Source: Teichococcus wenyumeiae (GTDB lineage Bacteria; Pseudomonadota; Alphaproteobacteria; Acetobacterales; Acetobacteraceae). Taken from it: a stretch of DNA of 64,000 nucleotides. The stretch lies in NCBI RefSeq assembly GCF_003696345.1, contig NZ_RFLX01000004.1, positions 62,001-126,000 of the forward strand. The letters run 5' to 3'. Under the pieces are notes generated by a model, which saw only the letters and a program-made list of their open reading frames with translations, ran no database searches and was not told the DNA's origin. Below, one piece after another: positions 17,521-27,135 of this stretch; the first letter of the stretch is position 1; each line of letters begins with the position of its first letter. Position numbers and translations under genes: made by a program.

Positions 17521-18279
17521 ATGACGAACAAGAAGAAGCCTGGCGGCTGGCTGGAAAGCCTCAAGACCGTCGTCTATGCGGGCCTGATCGCCATTGGCAT
17601 CAGAACCGTGGCTTTCGAGCCTTTCAATATCCCTTCCGGCAGCATGATCCCGACCCTGCTGGTCGGTGACTATTTGTTCGTCTCGAAATACGCCTACGGT
17701 TATTCCAAGCATTCGCTGCCGTTCAGCCCCGACCTCTTCGAGGGACGGATCTTCGGCAGCCTGCCGGCCCGTGGCGACGTGGCGGTCTTCAAGTTCCCGC
17801 GCGACAACAGCACCGACTACATCAAGCGCATCATTGGCCTGCCGGGTGACCGGGTGCAGGTGCGCCAGGGCCGGCTCTACCTGAACGGGCAGGAGGTTCC
17901 GCGGGAATCCCTGGGCCTGTACACGGTGGAAGGCGATGGTCCTCGCATCACGGTGCGGCAGTACCGCGAGTCGCTGCCGGCCTCCCCCGGCTCGCCCGCG
18001 CGGCAGCACCAGATTCTGGAAGCTTCCGACGACCAGCGCTACGATAACACGCCTGAGTTTCTGGTGCCCCCTGGCCATGTCTTCGCGATGGGTGACAACC
18101 GCGACAACAGCCTGGACAGCCGCGACATGTCGATCGGGGTCGGCTTCGTGCCCCTGGAGAACCTCGTGGGCCGGGCCGAGATGATCTTCTTCTCCGTCGA
18201 TGGCTCCGCCGCCTGGTGGGAGGTCTGGGCCTGGCCCTTCGCCGTCCGCTGGGACCGGCTGCTGACGGCCGTCCGGTGA
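17521..18279 (+). CDS. lepB: Signal peptidase I
   Basis: The 252-aa protein has one N-terminal membrane helix (about 12-32), then the type I signal peptidase boxes: PSGSMIPTLLVGD with catalytic Ser41, DYIKRIIGLPGD with the general-base Lys102 and GDNRDNSLDSRDMS near 190. It removes signal peptides at the outer face of the inner membrane. It opens a four- or five-gene operon, overlapping rnc at GTGA. Confidence 0.96.
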   Translation: MTNKKKPGGWLESLKTVVYAGLIAIGIRTVAFEPFNIPSGSMIPTLLVGDYLFVSKYAYGYSKHSLPFSPDLFEGRIFGSLPARGDVAVFKFPRDNSTDYIKRIIGLPGDRVQVRQGRLYLNGQEVPRESLGLYTVEGDGPRITVRQYRESLPASPGSPARQHQILEASDDQRYDNTPEFLVPPGHVFAMGDNRDNSLDSRDMSIGVGFVPLENLVGRAEMIFFSVDGSAAWWEVWAWPFAVRWDRLLTAVR

Positions 18280-18941
18280 CCAAGGCCTTCCGCGACCGGG
18301 TCGGTTACAGCTTTGCCAATCCGGCACTGCTGGAACAGGCCATGACGCATCGTTCCGCCGCCGACCCGCGGCGGGACATGCTGGATTCCAATGAACGGCT
18401 GGAATTCCTCGGCGACCGTGTGCTGGCGCTGGTGATGGCCGAGTGGCTGTCCGAACGCTTCCCGCAGGAGCGCGAGGGCGCCCTGGGAAAGCGGCTGTCG
18501 GTGCTGGTGGCGGCGGAGACGCTGGCCAAGGTGGGCGACGCGATCGGCCTGCCCGCCGCGCTGCGCATTCCGCCGGCGGAGGGACGCACGGGCCTGCGCG
18601 GCCGCGCGACGGTGATCGCTGATGCCACGGAAGCGCTGATCGGCGCCCTCTACATGGATGGCGGGCTGGACGTGGCGCGCGGCTTCGTCCGCCGCGAATG
18701 GGCCAAGCATATCGAGGCCGATCCCACACCCCCGATGTCGGCCAAGAGCCGGCTGCAGGAATATACTTTGGGCCGTGCGGAGGGTCTGCCGGAATACCGG
18801 CTGGTCTCCACCACCGGCCCGTCCCATATGCCAGTCTTCGTGGTCTCGGTGCTCGCCGGTGGGCGGGAGGCCGAGGGCCGCGGTGAATCCAAGCGCGCGG
18901 CCGAGCAGGCCGCGGCTGAAGCTTGGCTGGCAGCATTGTGA
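18276..18941 (+). CDS. rnc: Ribonuclease III
   Basis: The 221-aa protein begins at GTG 18276, overlapping the lepB stop. It has the RNase III signature SNERLEFLGDRVLAL near residues 38-52, a second catalytic patch DATEALIGALYMDGG, and a C-terminal double-stranded RNA-binding domain from about 150. It processes rRNA precursors and structured RNAs. The order lepB-rnc-era-recO is the standard alphaproteobacterial one. Confidence 0.96.
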   Translation: MTKAFRDRVGYSFANPALLEQAMTHRSAADPRRDMLDSNERLEFLGDRVLALVMAEWLSERFPQEREGALGKRLSVLVAAETLAKVGDAIGLPAALRIPPAEGRTGLRGRATVIADATEALIGALYMDGGLDVARGFVRREWAKHIEADPTPPMSAKSRLQEYTLGRAEGLPEYRLVSTTGPSHMPVFVVSVLAGGREAEGRGESKRAAEQAAAEAWLAAL

Positions 18942-18949
18942 ATGAGGTT

Positions 18950-19876
18950 ATGAGCGACATCCCCGAATCCGGCGGCCCGGAGGAGCAGACCCGCTGCGGC
19001 ATCATCGCCGTCGTAGGCGCCCCCAATGCTGGCAAATCCACGCTGGTGAATCGCCTCACGGGCAGCAAGGTCTCCATCGTTTCCCCCAAGCCGCAGACCA
19101 CGCGGTTCCGCATCCGTGCGGTGGTGATGCACAAGGGCGCGCAGCTGGTGCTGGCGGATACGCCCGGCATCTTCAGCCCGCGCCGGCGGCTGGACCGCGC
19201 GATGGTGGCCGCCGCCTGGGAAAGCACTCAGGATGCGGACCTGGCGCTGCTGGTGGTCGATGCCCGTGCCGGGCTGACCGAGGCGCTGCAGTCCATCGTC
19301 TCCGTGCTGAAGCGCAGCAAGGTGCCGGTCTGGCTGGTGCTGAACAAGACCGACCTGATCGACACCAAGCGCCTGCTGCCGCTGACCGCCGCGCTGAACG
19401 AGCAGCTCTCCTTCGCCGAGACGCTGATGATCTCGGCCGAGACGGGGGACGGGCTGGAGCGGATGCTGGACATGCTGGCATCCCATGTGCCGCAGGGTCC
19501 CTATCTCTTCCCCGAGGACGACCTTTCCGACCTGCCGGACCGCATGCTGGCGGCCGAGATCGTGCGCGAGCAGATCCTGCGCCAGACGCATGAGGAAGTG
19601 CCGCACCACGCGACGGTGGAAACGGAACAGTGGGAGGAGCGGCGCGACGGCTCGGTGCGGATCGACTGCACCATCTATGTCGGCCGGGCGTCCCAGAAGG
19701 CCATCCTGATCGGCGACAAGGGCGCCAAGATCAAGGAGATCGGCCGCCGTGCCCGCACGGAGCTTGAGGCATTGCTGGAACGCCGCGTCCATCTCTTCCT
19801 GAACGTCAAGGAGCGTTCCGGCTGGGACGAGGAGCGCGCCCGCATCCGCGCCATCGGCCTGGAAGACATCGGCTAA
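18950..19876 (+). CDS. era: GTPase Era
   Basis: The 308-aa protein has G1 GAPNAGKS at residues 23-30, G2 PQTTR, G3 DTPG, G4 NKTD and a KH domain with ILIGDKGAKIKEIGRRAR in the last third. Era binds the 3 prime end of 16S rRNA during 30S assembly. ATG 18950 is chosen; a GTG at 18938 that overlaps the rnc stop could also serve and would add four residues. Confidence 0.96.
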   Translation: MSDIPESGGPEEQTRCGIIAVVGAPNAGKSTLVNRLTGSKVSIVSPKPQTTRFRIRAVVMHKGAQLVLADTPGIFSPRRRLDRAMVAAAWESTQDADLALLVVDARAGLTEALQSIVSVLKRSKVPVWLVLNKTDLIDTKRLLPLTAALNEQLSFAETLMISAETGDGLERMLDMLASHVPQGPYLFPEDDLSDLPDRMLAAEIVREQILRQTHEEVPHHATVETEQWEERRDGSVRIDCTIYVGRASQKAILIGDKGAKIKEIGRRARTELEALLERRVHLFLNVKERSGWDEERARIRAIGLEDIG

Positions 19877-19886
19877 AGGCCAGCCG

Positions 19887-20618
19887 GTGGAGTGGGAAGC
19901 CCCCGCCATCGTGCTGGAGGCCCGCCCCTACGGCGAAGGCGGCGCGGTGATTTCGGTGCTGACGGAACAGCACGGGCGCTTCGCCGGCTTGGCCAAGGGC
20001 GGTTCCTCCCGCGCGCAGTCCGGCCTGTGGCAGCCGGGCAACCTCGTTGAGGTGCGTTGGGTGGGTCGGCTGGCCGACCAGCTCGGCCACTTCACGGGGG
20101 AGATGGTGCATCCCACCGCCGCGCTGGCGATGGACGACCCGCTGGCCCTCGCCCTGCTGAACTCCGCCTGCGCCCTGGCCACCGACGCGCTGCCGGAGCG
20201 CGAGCCGCAGCCTCGTGTCTTCGCCGCCCTGCTGCCGATCCTGGCGCATCTGCATGCCGGGGCAGAGACGCTGGTGGATGACTACATCCGCTGGGAAATG
20301 CTGCTGCTGGAGGCTCTGGGCTACGGGCTGGACCTTTCCCGCTGCGCCGCCACGGGCACGGTGGAGGCGCTGGACTGGGTTTCGCCCCGCACGGGCCGTG
20401 CCGTCAGCGCCGAAGCGGCGGCCCCTTACGCCGGGCGGCTGCTGCCCCTGCCCTCCTTCCTGCATGGTGCCCAGGCCGAGCGTGACCCCAGGGCCTGGCT
20501 GCAAGGGCTGCGGCTGACCGGACATTTCCTGGCGCGTGATGCCTTCGGAGCCCGGCACCGTCCCATGCCCCCGGCGCGGGAGCGGCTGGAACACCGTGTG
20601 GCGGATCTCGCCGCATGA
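19887..20618 (+). CDS. recO: DNA repair protein RecO
   Basis: The 243-aa protein has a RecO N-terminal OB fold (WEAPAIVLEARPYGEGGAVI, then VLTEQHGRFAGLAKGG) followed by the helical C-terminal domain. RecO with RecR loads RecA on SSB-coated DNA in gap repair. It starts at GTG 19887, ten nt after era. The stop overlaps the next gene by 4 nt. No zinc-binding cysteine cluster is seen, as in many proteobacterial RecO proteins. Confidence 0.93.
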   Translation: MEWEAPAIVLEARPYGEGGAVISVLTEQHGRFAGLAKGGSSRAQSGLWQPGNLVEVRWVGRLADQLGHFTGEMVHPTAALAMDDPLALALLNSACALATDALPEREPQPRVFAALLPILAHLHAGAETLVDDYIRWEMLLLEALGYGLDLSRCAATGTVEALDWVSPRTGRAVSAEAAAPYAGRLLPLPSFLHGAQAERDPRAWLQGLRLTGHFLARDAFGARHRPMPPARERLEHRVADLAA

Positions 20619-21139
20619 GCAGCCTCAGGGAGCCAGTGCTGCCCGACCTGCTGCGGCCCGGGTTGCGGTTGGTCTTCTGCGGCAGTGCGCCCGGCGCCGT
20701 TTCGGCGGCGCGCGGTGCCTATTACGCCCATCCGGGCAACCGCTTCTGGTCCATCCTGGCGGAAGCTGGCTTCACGCCTTCCCGCTGGCCACCGCATGAC
20801 TACCCGCGCCTGCTGGAACTGGGCATCGGGCTGACGGATCTGGCGAAGCATGCATCCGGCAATGATGCCGACCTGCCGCCCGATGCCTATGACGTGGTGG
20901 GACTGGAGCAGCGCATCCTGGCGGTGCGCCCGGCCATGCTGGCCTTCACCGCCAAAGCGCCGGCGGCGGCTTTTCTCGGCCGCCGTACCAGCGCCATCGG
21001 CTATGGCCGGATGGAAGGGCCGCTGGGCTTTCCGCCCATCTGGGTGCTGCCCTCCACCTCCGGCTCCGGCGCCCGCCATTGGGACTCCCGCCCCTGGCTG
21101 GCGCTGGGCGCCTGGTTCCGGGGCGAGGCGCCCGGCTAG
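20615..21139 (+). CDS. mug: Mismatch-specific uracil/thymine-DNA glycosylase, Mug-like
   Basis: The 174-aa protein aligns with family 2 uracil-DNA glycosylases over its whole length: GLRLVFCGSAPGAVSAARG near residues 16-34, YAHPGNRFW, and WVLPSTSGSGARH near the end. It should excise U or damaged bases from mismatches. The catalytic Asn of the E. coli GINPG motif is replaced: residues 23-27 read GSAPG, so Ala25 takes that place, as in the Deinococcus-type Mug subgroup. It overlaps recO by 4 nt and is the last gene of the operon. Confidence 0.85.
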   Translation: MSSLREPVLPDLLRPGLRLVFCGSAPGAVSAARGAYYAHPGNRFWSILAEAGFTPSRWPPHDYPRLLELGIGLTDLAKHASGNDADLPPDAYDVVGLEQRILAVRPAMLAFTAKAPAAAFLGRRTSAIGYGRMEGPLGFPPIWVLPSTSGSGARHWDSRPWLALGAWFRGEAPG

Positions 21140-21147
21140 TCTCCGCC

Positions 21148-22566
21148 CTAGACCAGCTTCAAGGCACTGAGGCCGGTATAGACGCCGAGCAGGACGATCG
21201 CGATGCTGCTGACCACCAGCAGCGCGTTGAAGGCGCCGCTGCCATAGAGGCGTGGATCGGTTTCGGTACGGCGCAGGTGCCAGACCGCCACCACCACGGC
21301 CAGCAGGAAGATGCCGGTGGCCACGCCGCCGATCTGCACCATCAGCACCGGCGAACGCATGAAGAGATAGGCCGTGCCCCAGATCAGCGGCAGGGCCACG
21401 GTGAAGATACGGATCCAGCGCAGCCGCGCCGCCGTATCCTGCCAGCGCAGCACGCCCAGTTCTGCCAGCAGGTTGACGTACATGCGCGACCAGCTGGGCA
21501 CCGCCGCCCAGAGGGTGGAGCCCAGCACCACCACTGCGCCGACCAGGAACAGCAGCCCGGCCCACTCGCCCAGCGTATCGGTATACATGCGGGACAAGGC
21601 CGTAATCATCTCGTTGCCTTGCGGCACGATGCCCTGCGGGTTCAGGACGGCCGCGCCCATGATGAAGAAGGCAATGGTGCCGAAGGTGTAGATCAGCCAG
21701 GACAGGAAGGCGTCCTTGTACATGACGCTGATCCAGCCCTTGGCGCGGCGGCGCCAGGCCTCGCTGCCGTCGTTCGGGCCGACATGGCGGGCATAGCCCT
21801 TCTCGATGCACCAGTAGGTATAGAAGGTCAGCTCGTCCGCGCCCACGCCGGTGATCCCGAACATGGCGACCGCGGCACCGATCGCACCCGCCGGAATGGC
21901 GAGCGACAAGCCGCTGGCGATGTCCTCCATGGAATAGGCATAGGGGGTGAAGGGCAGGCCCAGCGCGATGCCGATGGTGATGAAGGAGAAGAGCACCACA
22001 AGGATGCCGGCACCACGCTCGATACGGCCATAGCTGTTGCTGTAGAGCAGCGCGATGCTGCCAAGGGAAACCACAGCGGTCCAGATGGTCAGCGAGATGC
22101 CGCCGAGCGGATCGCCACCAAGCGGCAACAGGATGCTGAGCGCGAGGGCGGTGCCGCCCACCACGCCGCCCATCTGCAGCACCTTGGACAGCGCCATCAA
22201 CGCCCAGAGCACGTTGATCCAGCTCAGCCGGCCGATGTGGGGGCCTACCTTGTTATAGCCGGTCAGCGCCGGCTGGCCGGTGGAAATGCACCAGCGTGCC
22301 AGCTCGATCTGCACCGCCACCTTCACGAAGGTGCTGAAGATCACCATCCAGAGCAGCGCGAAGCCCACCGTCGCGCCCAGCGTGGTGGTCACGATCAACT
22401 CGCCGGAACCTACGATGGACGCACTGAGGATCAGCCCCGGCCCCAGGTGCTTGAGTGAATGTGCCCAGCCGACCGGGGGCTCCAAAATGCCGCTTTGTGT
22501 GAGGGTATAGGGATCGTCCGGTTGCGCGGCCTCTCGATGGAGGTCGGCCTGGGCCTGGGCGCTCAT
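21148..22566 (-). CDS. Nramp-related divalent cation transporter family protein
   Basis: The 472-aa protein has about eleven hydrophobic segments and the overall Nramp pattern. The metal-binding motifs differ from classical MntH: where helix 1 normally has DPGN this protein has GSGE (residues 53-56), and where helix 6 has the MPH motif it has GITGVGADEL near 237-246. It belongs to the Nramp-related branch whose substrate is uncertain (Mg or another cation is possible). The ATG at 22566 has GGGAG upstream. It converges on mug with an 8-nt gap. Confidence 0.8.
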   Translation of the reverse strand: MSAQAQADLHREAAQPDDPYTLTQSGILEPPVGWAHSLKHLGPGLILSASIVGSGELIVTTTLGATVGFALLWMVIFSTFVKVAVQIELARWCISTGQPALTGYNKVGPHIGRLSWINVLWALMALSKVLQMGGVVGGTALALSILLPLGGDPLGGISLTIWTAVVSLGSIALLYSNSYGRIERGAGILVVLFSFITIGIALGLPFTPYAYSMEDIASGLSLAIPAGAIGAAVAMFGITGVGADELTFYTYWCIEKGYARHVGPNDGSEAWRRRAKGWISVMYKDAFLSWLIYTFGTIAFFIMGAAVLNPQGIVPQGNEMITALSRMYTDTLGEWAGLLFLVGAVVVLGSTLWAAVPSWSRMYVNLLAELGVLRWQDTAARLRWIRIFTVALPLIWGTAYLFMRSPVLMVQIGGVATGIFLLAVVVAVWHLRRTETDPRLYGSGAFNALLVVSSIAIVLLGVYTGLSALKLV

Positions 22567-22841
22567 CCTGTTTGTTCTCCCGGTGACCGCTGTCGTCGCG
22601 GCTTGTTGAGCGACGACTATGGATACCGGAAGCGGATGCGTCACCCTGACGGCGGCCTGGGATGACAGGCTTTTGAGGCCAAGCTGAAGCTTTCTGAAGA
22701 AAACTTACTATTCTTTGGGGTTGGCGGGCCTGGGCCATCAGCGGGGGCGCAGGCGGCTTTCCACCCCCCGCGCCGCCGCGTCGCAGGAGCTGATGCTAAT
22801 CATCCCGTCAGGCGGCGCACAAGGCGCCGCCTCCGGGCTCC

Positions 22842-23312
22842 TCAGTCGCGCAGCTCGGCCGGCACCTTGCCGCCGTTCTCGGCGAGCTTCTTCATGACCT
22901 GCTTGTGCAGCCAGATATTCATGCTGGCGGAGTCATTGGTGTCGCCGGTGTAGTTCAGTTCCTGCGCCAGTTCCTTGCGGGCCTGCAGGCTGCTGTCCAG
23001 GCCCAGCAGCTTCATCAGGTCGACGATGGACTGCCGCCAGTTCAGGTTCTGCCCGTTCTTGGACGCCATCTCGGTCAGAACCGCATCCACGTCCACGTTC
23101 TGCGGCGCGGCGCCAGCCGTGGAGGTCGAAGCCATCGGCGGGGCGCCCGGCGTCGGCACGGAGGACGTGGCCGGGGAGGACGACTGCCCCGCCGCGGGCG
23201 TGGTCGGAGCCGGGGCGCTGGTGGTATCAGTGCCAGCCGGTGCCGCAGCCTCCTGCGCCGCCGCCGGCTTCTGCCCCAGGATCTTCGACATGATTGAGCC
23301 GAAAATGCTCAT
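22842..23312 (-). CDS. DUF3597 domain-containing protein
   Basis: The 156-aa protein starts MSIFGSIMSKILG, has a low-complexity Ala/Pro/Thr/Ser linker (about 18-75) and ends in a globular domain (VDVDAVLTEMASKNGQNLNWRQS and after) typical of DUF3597. The function is unknown; the C-terminal fold is LysM-adjacent or peptidoglycan-associated in some annotated relatives, but nothing here proves it. AAGGAG precedes the ATG at 23312. It is divergent from parC across 211 nt. Confidence 0.8.
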   Translation of the reverse strand: MSIFGSIMSKILGQKPAAAQEAAAPAGTDTTSAPAPTTPAAGQSSSPATSSVPTPGAPPMASTSTAGAAPQNVDVDAVLTEMASKNGQNLNWRQSIVDLMKLLGLDSSLQARKELAQELNYTGDTNDSASMNIWLHKQVMKKLAENGGKVPAELRD

Positions 23313-23523
23313 GCGCTGTTTCTCCTTGTGATGCGGCCGTGAGCGTGCCGTTGTGGTCGTAACGCCCTGGCGCGGTTCAGGGTTGGCGGCGCCAACCGGG
23401 AGCCTCTGCTGACAGTGCAGTGTGTTTCTGTTATGTTCTCGCACTCTGGCGCTGGCGGCGCTGATGCGCTAGCCCACCGAAGCCTCGATTTTCCTAAACG
23501 CCTGTTCTGCCGGGGAGCCCACC

Positions 23524-25758
23524 ATGCCCGATGACCTGATTCTTCTGCCGCAGGACGGTGAAGTCCCCACCAACTTCTCGGCCGCCTTGTCCGAGCGGTA
23601 TCTGGCCTATGCCATGTCCACCATCACGGCGCGTTCGCTGCCGGACGTTCGGGACGGGCTGAAGCCGGTGCACCGTCGCCTGCTCTGGGCCATGCACCAG
23701 TTGCGGCTGGACCCGACCGGCGGCTTCAAGAAATGCGCCCGCATCGTCGGCGACGTGATGGGTAAGTACCACCCGCACGGCGATGCCTCGATCTACGAGG
23801 CCATGGTGCGGCTGGCTCAGGAATTCGCGGCCCGGTACACGCTGGTCGAAGGCCAGGGCAACTTCGGCAATATCGACGGCGATAACGCCGCGGCCATGCG
23901 CTACACCGAGGCCCGGCTGACCGCCGTGGCCCAGGCGCTGCTGGAAGGCATCGAGGACAACGCGGTCGATTTCCGCGCCACCTACGATGGCGAGGAGCAG
24001 GAGCCGATCGTCCTCCCCGCCGCCTTCCCCAACCTGCTGGCCAATGGCGCGGCGGGCATCGCGGTGGGCATGGCGACCTCCATCCCCCCCCACAACGCGG
24101 GCGAGCTTTGCGCGGCGGCCATCGAGCTGATCCGCAACCCCAAGGCCGAGATCGACGACCTGCTGCGCCATGTGCCGGGGCCGGACTTCCCCACGGGCGG
24201 CATCCTGGTGGAAGGCGCGGACGCGATACGGGAAGCCTATGCCACCGGCCGCGGCGGCTTCCGCATCCGCGCGCGCTGGGAGAAGGAATCGCTGAAGAAT
24301 GGCACCTGGCAGGTGGTGGTCAGCGAGATTCCCTACCAGGTGCAGAAGTCCCGCCTGATCGAGCAGATCGCGCAGTTGATGGAGGAGAAGAAGCTCCCCC
24401 TGCTGGCCGATGTGCGGGACGAGAGTACCGACATCGTCCGCATCGTGTTGGAGCCGAAGAACCGCACGGTGGACCCTGCTGTGATGATGGAGACGCTGTT
24501 CCGCGCGACGCAGCTGGAGAACCGCATCTCCCTCAACATGAACGTGCTGGACGCCAACCGCACGCCGCAGGTGATGGGGCTGAAGCAGGTGCTGCGCGCC
24601 TGGCTGGACCACCGGCACGAGGTGCTGGTGCGCCGCAGCCAGCATCGGCTGGACGCGATCGCCCGGCGGCTGGAGATTCTGGACGGCTACCTGATCGTCT
24701 ACCTCAACCTCGATGAGGTGATCCGCATCGTGCGGGAGGAGGATCATCCGAAGCCCGCGCTGATCGCCGCCTTCGAACTGACGGAGATGCAGGCGGAGGC
24801 CATCCTGAACATGCGCCTGCGCGCCCTGCGCAAGCTGGAAGAGATGGAGATCCGCAAGGAGCACAAGAAGCTCTCGACGGAGCAGAAGTCCCTGCAGGGC
24901 CTGCTGGCCAGCGAGACCAAGCGCTGGAACCGCATCGCGGATGAGATCGCGGCGACGCGGGAGAAGTTCGGCGAGGAGACCGAGATCGGCCGCCGCCGCA
25001 CCACTCTGGATGCCGCCCCGGTGGCCGTGGTGATCGATGAGCGCGCCTTCGTGGAGAAGGAGCCCATCACGGTCATCCTGTCCGAGAAGGGCTGGATCCG
25101 CGCGCTCAAGGGCCATGTGCCGCCGGAGAACGAGCAGAAGTTCAAGGAAGGCGACCGCCTCCGCTTCTTCCTGCATGCGCAGACCACGGACCGGTTGTGC
25201 CTCTTCGCCACCAACGGCAAGTGCTTCACCCTGAAGGCGGATGCCCTGCCCCGTGGCCGAGGCGACGGCCAGCCGGTGCGCCTGATGGTGGACCTGGGCA
25301 ATGAGGATGATGTCGTCACGCTCTTTGTCTGGCAGGAGGGCGTGAAGCACCTCGTGGCCTCGACCGACGGGCGTGGCTTCATCGTCAAGAGCGAGGACCT
25401 GGTGGCGGAGAAGCGCACCGGCAAGCAGGTCCTGGTGGTGGAGAACGGCCAGGAGGCGGCCTGCCTGATCCCGGCCGATGGCGACACGGTCGCGGTGATC
25501 GGCGAGAACCGCAAGCTGCTGGTCTTCCCGCTGGAACAGCTGCCGGAAATGACGCGCGGCCGTGGCGTGGCGCTGCAGGGCTACCGCGATGGCGGCATGG
25601 CGGATGTGAAGGTCATTCAAGCCAGCGCCGGCCTGAGCTGGAAGGTGGGCGAGCGGGTGCGGTTGGAAACCGACCTGACCGCCTGGCGCGGAAACCGCGC
25701 CGGGGCTGGCAAGCAGCCGCCCCACGGCTTCCCCAAGAACAACCGCTTCGGGGAGTGA
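23524..25758 (+). CDS. parC: DNA topoisomerase IV subunit A
   Basis: The 744-aa protein has the type IIA topoisomerase breakage domain ([21 protein letters not shown]) with active-site Tyr127 in AAMRYTEAR, and a shorter C-terminal beta-propeller region than GyrA, consistent with ParC. It decatenates chromosomes. In the quinolone-determining stretch [10 protein letters not shown] the E. coli Ser80 position is Ala88 and Glu84 is kept as Glu92. GGGGAG precedes the ATG. recO-parC is a common alphaproteobacterial neighbourhood, here spaced by three genes. Confidence 0.95.
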   Translation: MPDDLILLPQDGEVPTNFSAALSERYLAYAMSTITARSLPDVRDGLKPVHRRLLWAMHQLRLDPTGGFKKCARIVGDVMGKYHPHGDASIYEAMVRLAQEFAARYTLVEGQGNFGNIDGDNAAAMRYTEARLTAVAQALLEGIEDNAVDFRATYDGEEQEPIVLPAAFPNLLANGAAGIAVGMATSIPPHNAGELCAAAIELIRNPKAEIDDLLRHVPGPDFPTGGILVEGADAIREAYATGRGGFRIRARWEKESLKNGTWQVVVSEIPYQVQKSRLIEQIAQLMEEKKLPLLADVRDESTDIVRIVLEPKNRTVDPAVMMETLFRATQLENRISLNMNVLDANRTPQVMGLKQVLRAWLDHRHEVLVRRSQHRLDAIARRLEILDGYLIVYLNLDEVIRIVREEDHPKPALIAAFELTEMQAEAILNMRLRALRKLEEMEIRKEHKKLSTEQKSLQGLLASETKRWNRIADEIAATREKFGEETEIGRRRTTLDAAPVAVVIDERAFVEKEPITVILSEKGWIRALKGHVPPENEQKFKEGDRLRFFLHAQTTDRLCLFATNGKCFTLKADALPRGRGDGQPVRLMVDLGNEDDVVTLFVWQEGVKHLVASTDGRGFIVKSEDLVAEKRTGKQVLVVENGQEAACLIPADGDTVAVIGENRKLLVFPLEQLPEMTRGRGVALQGYRDGGMADVKVIQASAGLSWKVGERVRLETDLTAWRGNRAGAGKQPPHGFPKNNRFGE

Positions 25759-25765
25759 GGCGGCG

Positions 25766-25787
25766 GGAGGTGGCTCAGGCCACCTCC
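25766..25787. terminator. Convergent hairpin between parC and the MFS gene
   Basis: A perfect 9-bp inverted repeat (GGAGGTGGC / GCCACCTCC) with a TCAG loop lies 7 nt after the parC stop. The stop codon of the minus-strand MFS gene is formed by the loop. There is no T-run on either side, so it may be a weak or Rho-assisted bidirectional terminator. Confidence 0.5.
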
Positions 25788-27040
25788 TCATCCAGGCGCT
25801 GGAGGTCGCGCAGCTTCGGGAAGAGGCGCATCCAGAGGCCCGCCACCACGACGGTGCCGACACCGCCCAGCACCACGGCGGCCACCGGCCCGATCACCGC
25901 GCCCATCGTGCCGCTGCGGAATTCGCCCAACTGGTTCGAGGTGCCGATGAACAGCATGTTCACCGCCGCCACCCGGCCACGCATCTCGTCCGGCGTGCGC
26001 AGTTGCACGAGGGTGGAGCGCACCACCACACTGACCACGTCCGCCCCGCCCAGCACCGCCAGCGCCAGCACCGAGAGCGGCAGCCAGGTGGAAAGGCCGA
26101 AGACGATGGTAGCCAGCCCGAAGACGCCGACAGCCGCGAACATCAGCAGCCCGGCGTGACGGCGGATCGGCCGCCGCGCCAGCCAGATGGACACCGCCAG
26201 GGCACCCACCGCCGGCGCGCCGCGCAGCAGGCCAAGGCCCCAGGGGCCGGCATGCAGGATGTCATGCGCATAGACCGGCATCATGGCCACCGCGCCGCCC
26301 AGCAGCACGGCGAACATGTCCAGCGAAATGGCGCCCATGATCTCGGGGCGGGAGCGGATGAAGTGCAGCCCGCCGAAGACCGCTGCCAGCGTCACCTTCT
26401 CTCGCGGCCGGGCCGGCTGGCGCAAGCGGATCAGGGTGATGGAAAGGGCGGCGCAGGCATAGGCCACCGCCACGATGGAATAGACCACCCCCGCCCCCAG
26501 CCCGTAGAGCAAGCCGCCGGCGGAGGGCCCGATGATGGTCACGGTCTGGAAAACCGAGGAGGACAAAGCCGCCGCGCGGGAAAAGAGCGAGGCCGGCACC
26601 AGGCTGGGCAGCAGGGCCTGGAGGCTGGGCTGCTCGAAGGCCTTGGCGACGCCGAAGAGGCCGATCAGCGCATAGATCATCCCCGGCGTCACGGCATGGT
26701 GGAATGATGCGAATGCCAGCGCCACGGCGCAGAGGGCGGAGAGCACCTGGCAGCAGGCGGCGATGCGGCGGCGGTCGAAGCGATCCACCACCTGCCCGGC
26801 CACAAAGACCAGCACCACCATGGGCAGGAACTGCGCCAGGCCCACCAGGCCCAGCGACAGCGGGCTGCGGGTCAGCTCATAGATCTGCCAGCCCACAGCC
26901 ACGGTCTGCATCTGGTAGGCCAGGGCTGAAAAGCTGCGGCTGCCCAGGAAAGCCAGAAGGTCGGGTTGTCGAAGGAGCCGTCCTTGGTCCTCGTCGGCCA
27001 GAGATGCCTCGGCGGCGGTGGCGCCGGAATTCTGCTGCAT
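25775..27040 (-). CDS. MFS transporter, EntS/MFS_3-like exporter
   Basis: The 421-aa protein has about eleven to twelve hydrophobic segments and the MFS_3 (enterobactin-exporter-like) pattern: SALAYQMQTVAVGWQIYELT near residues 39-58 and VAGQVVDRFDRRRI, the loop 2-3 motif. The substrate is unknown. The ATG at 27040 was chosen, since further upstream ATGs at 27100 and 27094 add a Pro/Gly-rich leader. Its end meets the parC terminator hairpin. Confidence 0.82.
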   Translation of the reverse strand: MQQNSGATAAEASLADEDQGRLLRQPDLLAFLGSRSFSALAYQMQTVAVGWQIYELTRSPLSLGLVGLAQFLPMVVLVFVAGQVVDRFDRRRIAACCQVLSALCAVALAFASFHHAVTPGMIYALIGLFGVAKAFEQPSLQALLPSLVPASLFSRAAALSSSVFQTVTIIGPSAGGLLYGLGAGVVYSIVAVAYACAALSITLIRLRQPARPREKVTLAAVFGGLHFIRSRPEIMGAISLDMFAVLLGGAVAMMPVYAHDILHAGPWGLGLLRGAPAVGALAVSIWLARRPIRRHAGLLMFAAVGVFGLATIVFGLSTWLPLSVLALAVLGGADVVSVVVRSTLVQLRTPDEMRGRVAAVNMLFIGTSNQLGEFRSGTMGAVIGPVAAVVLGGVGTVVVAGLWMRLFPKLRDLQRLDEEVA

Positions 27041-27135
27041 AATTACCGTAAGCCTGGAGAAGCACGGGCCGGGATGCCCGGGAGCGGGCACCATAAGCAT
27101 GCCCGCCGCCGATTCATCGCATTACGAAACCGACA

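Noticed and set aside
22810-22832. Perfect 9-bp hairpin AGGCGGCGC / GCGCCGCCT after the DUF3597 gene
   Set aside because: It might be a terminator, but there is no T-run on the minus strand and GC-rich repeats of this kind are frequent here, so I left it out of the features.
23494-25863. A 789-codon minus-strand frame opposite parC
   Set aside because: Antisense shadow of ParC, rich in His, Gln, Leu and Asp from reversed codons.
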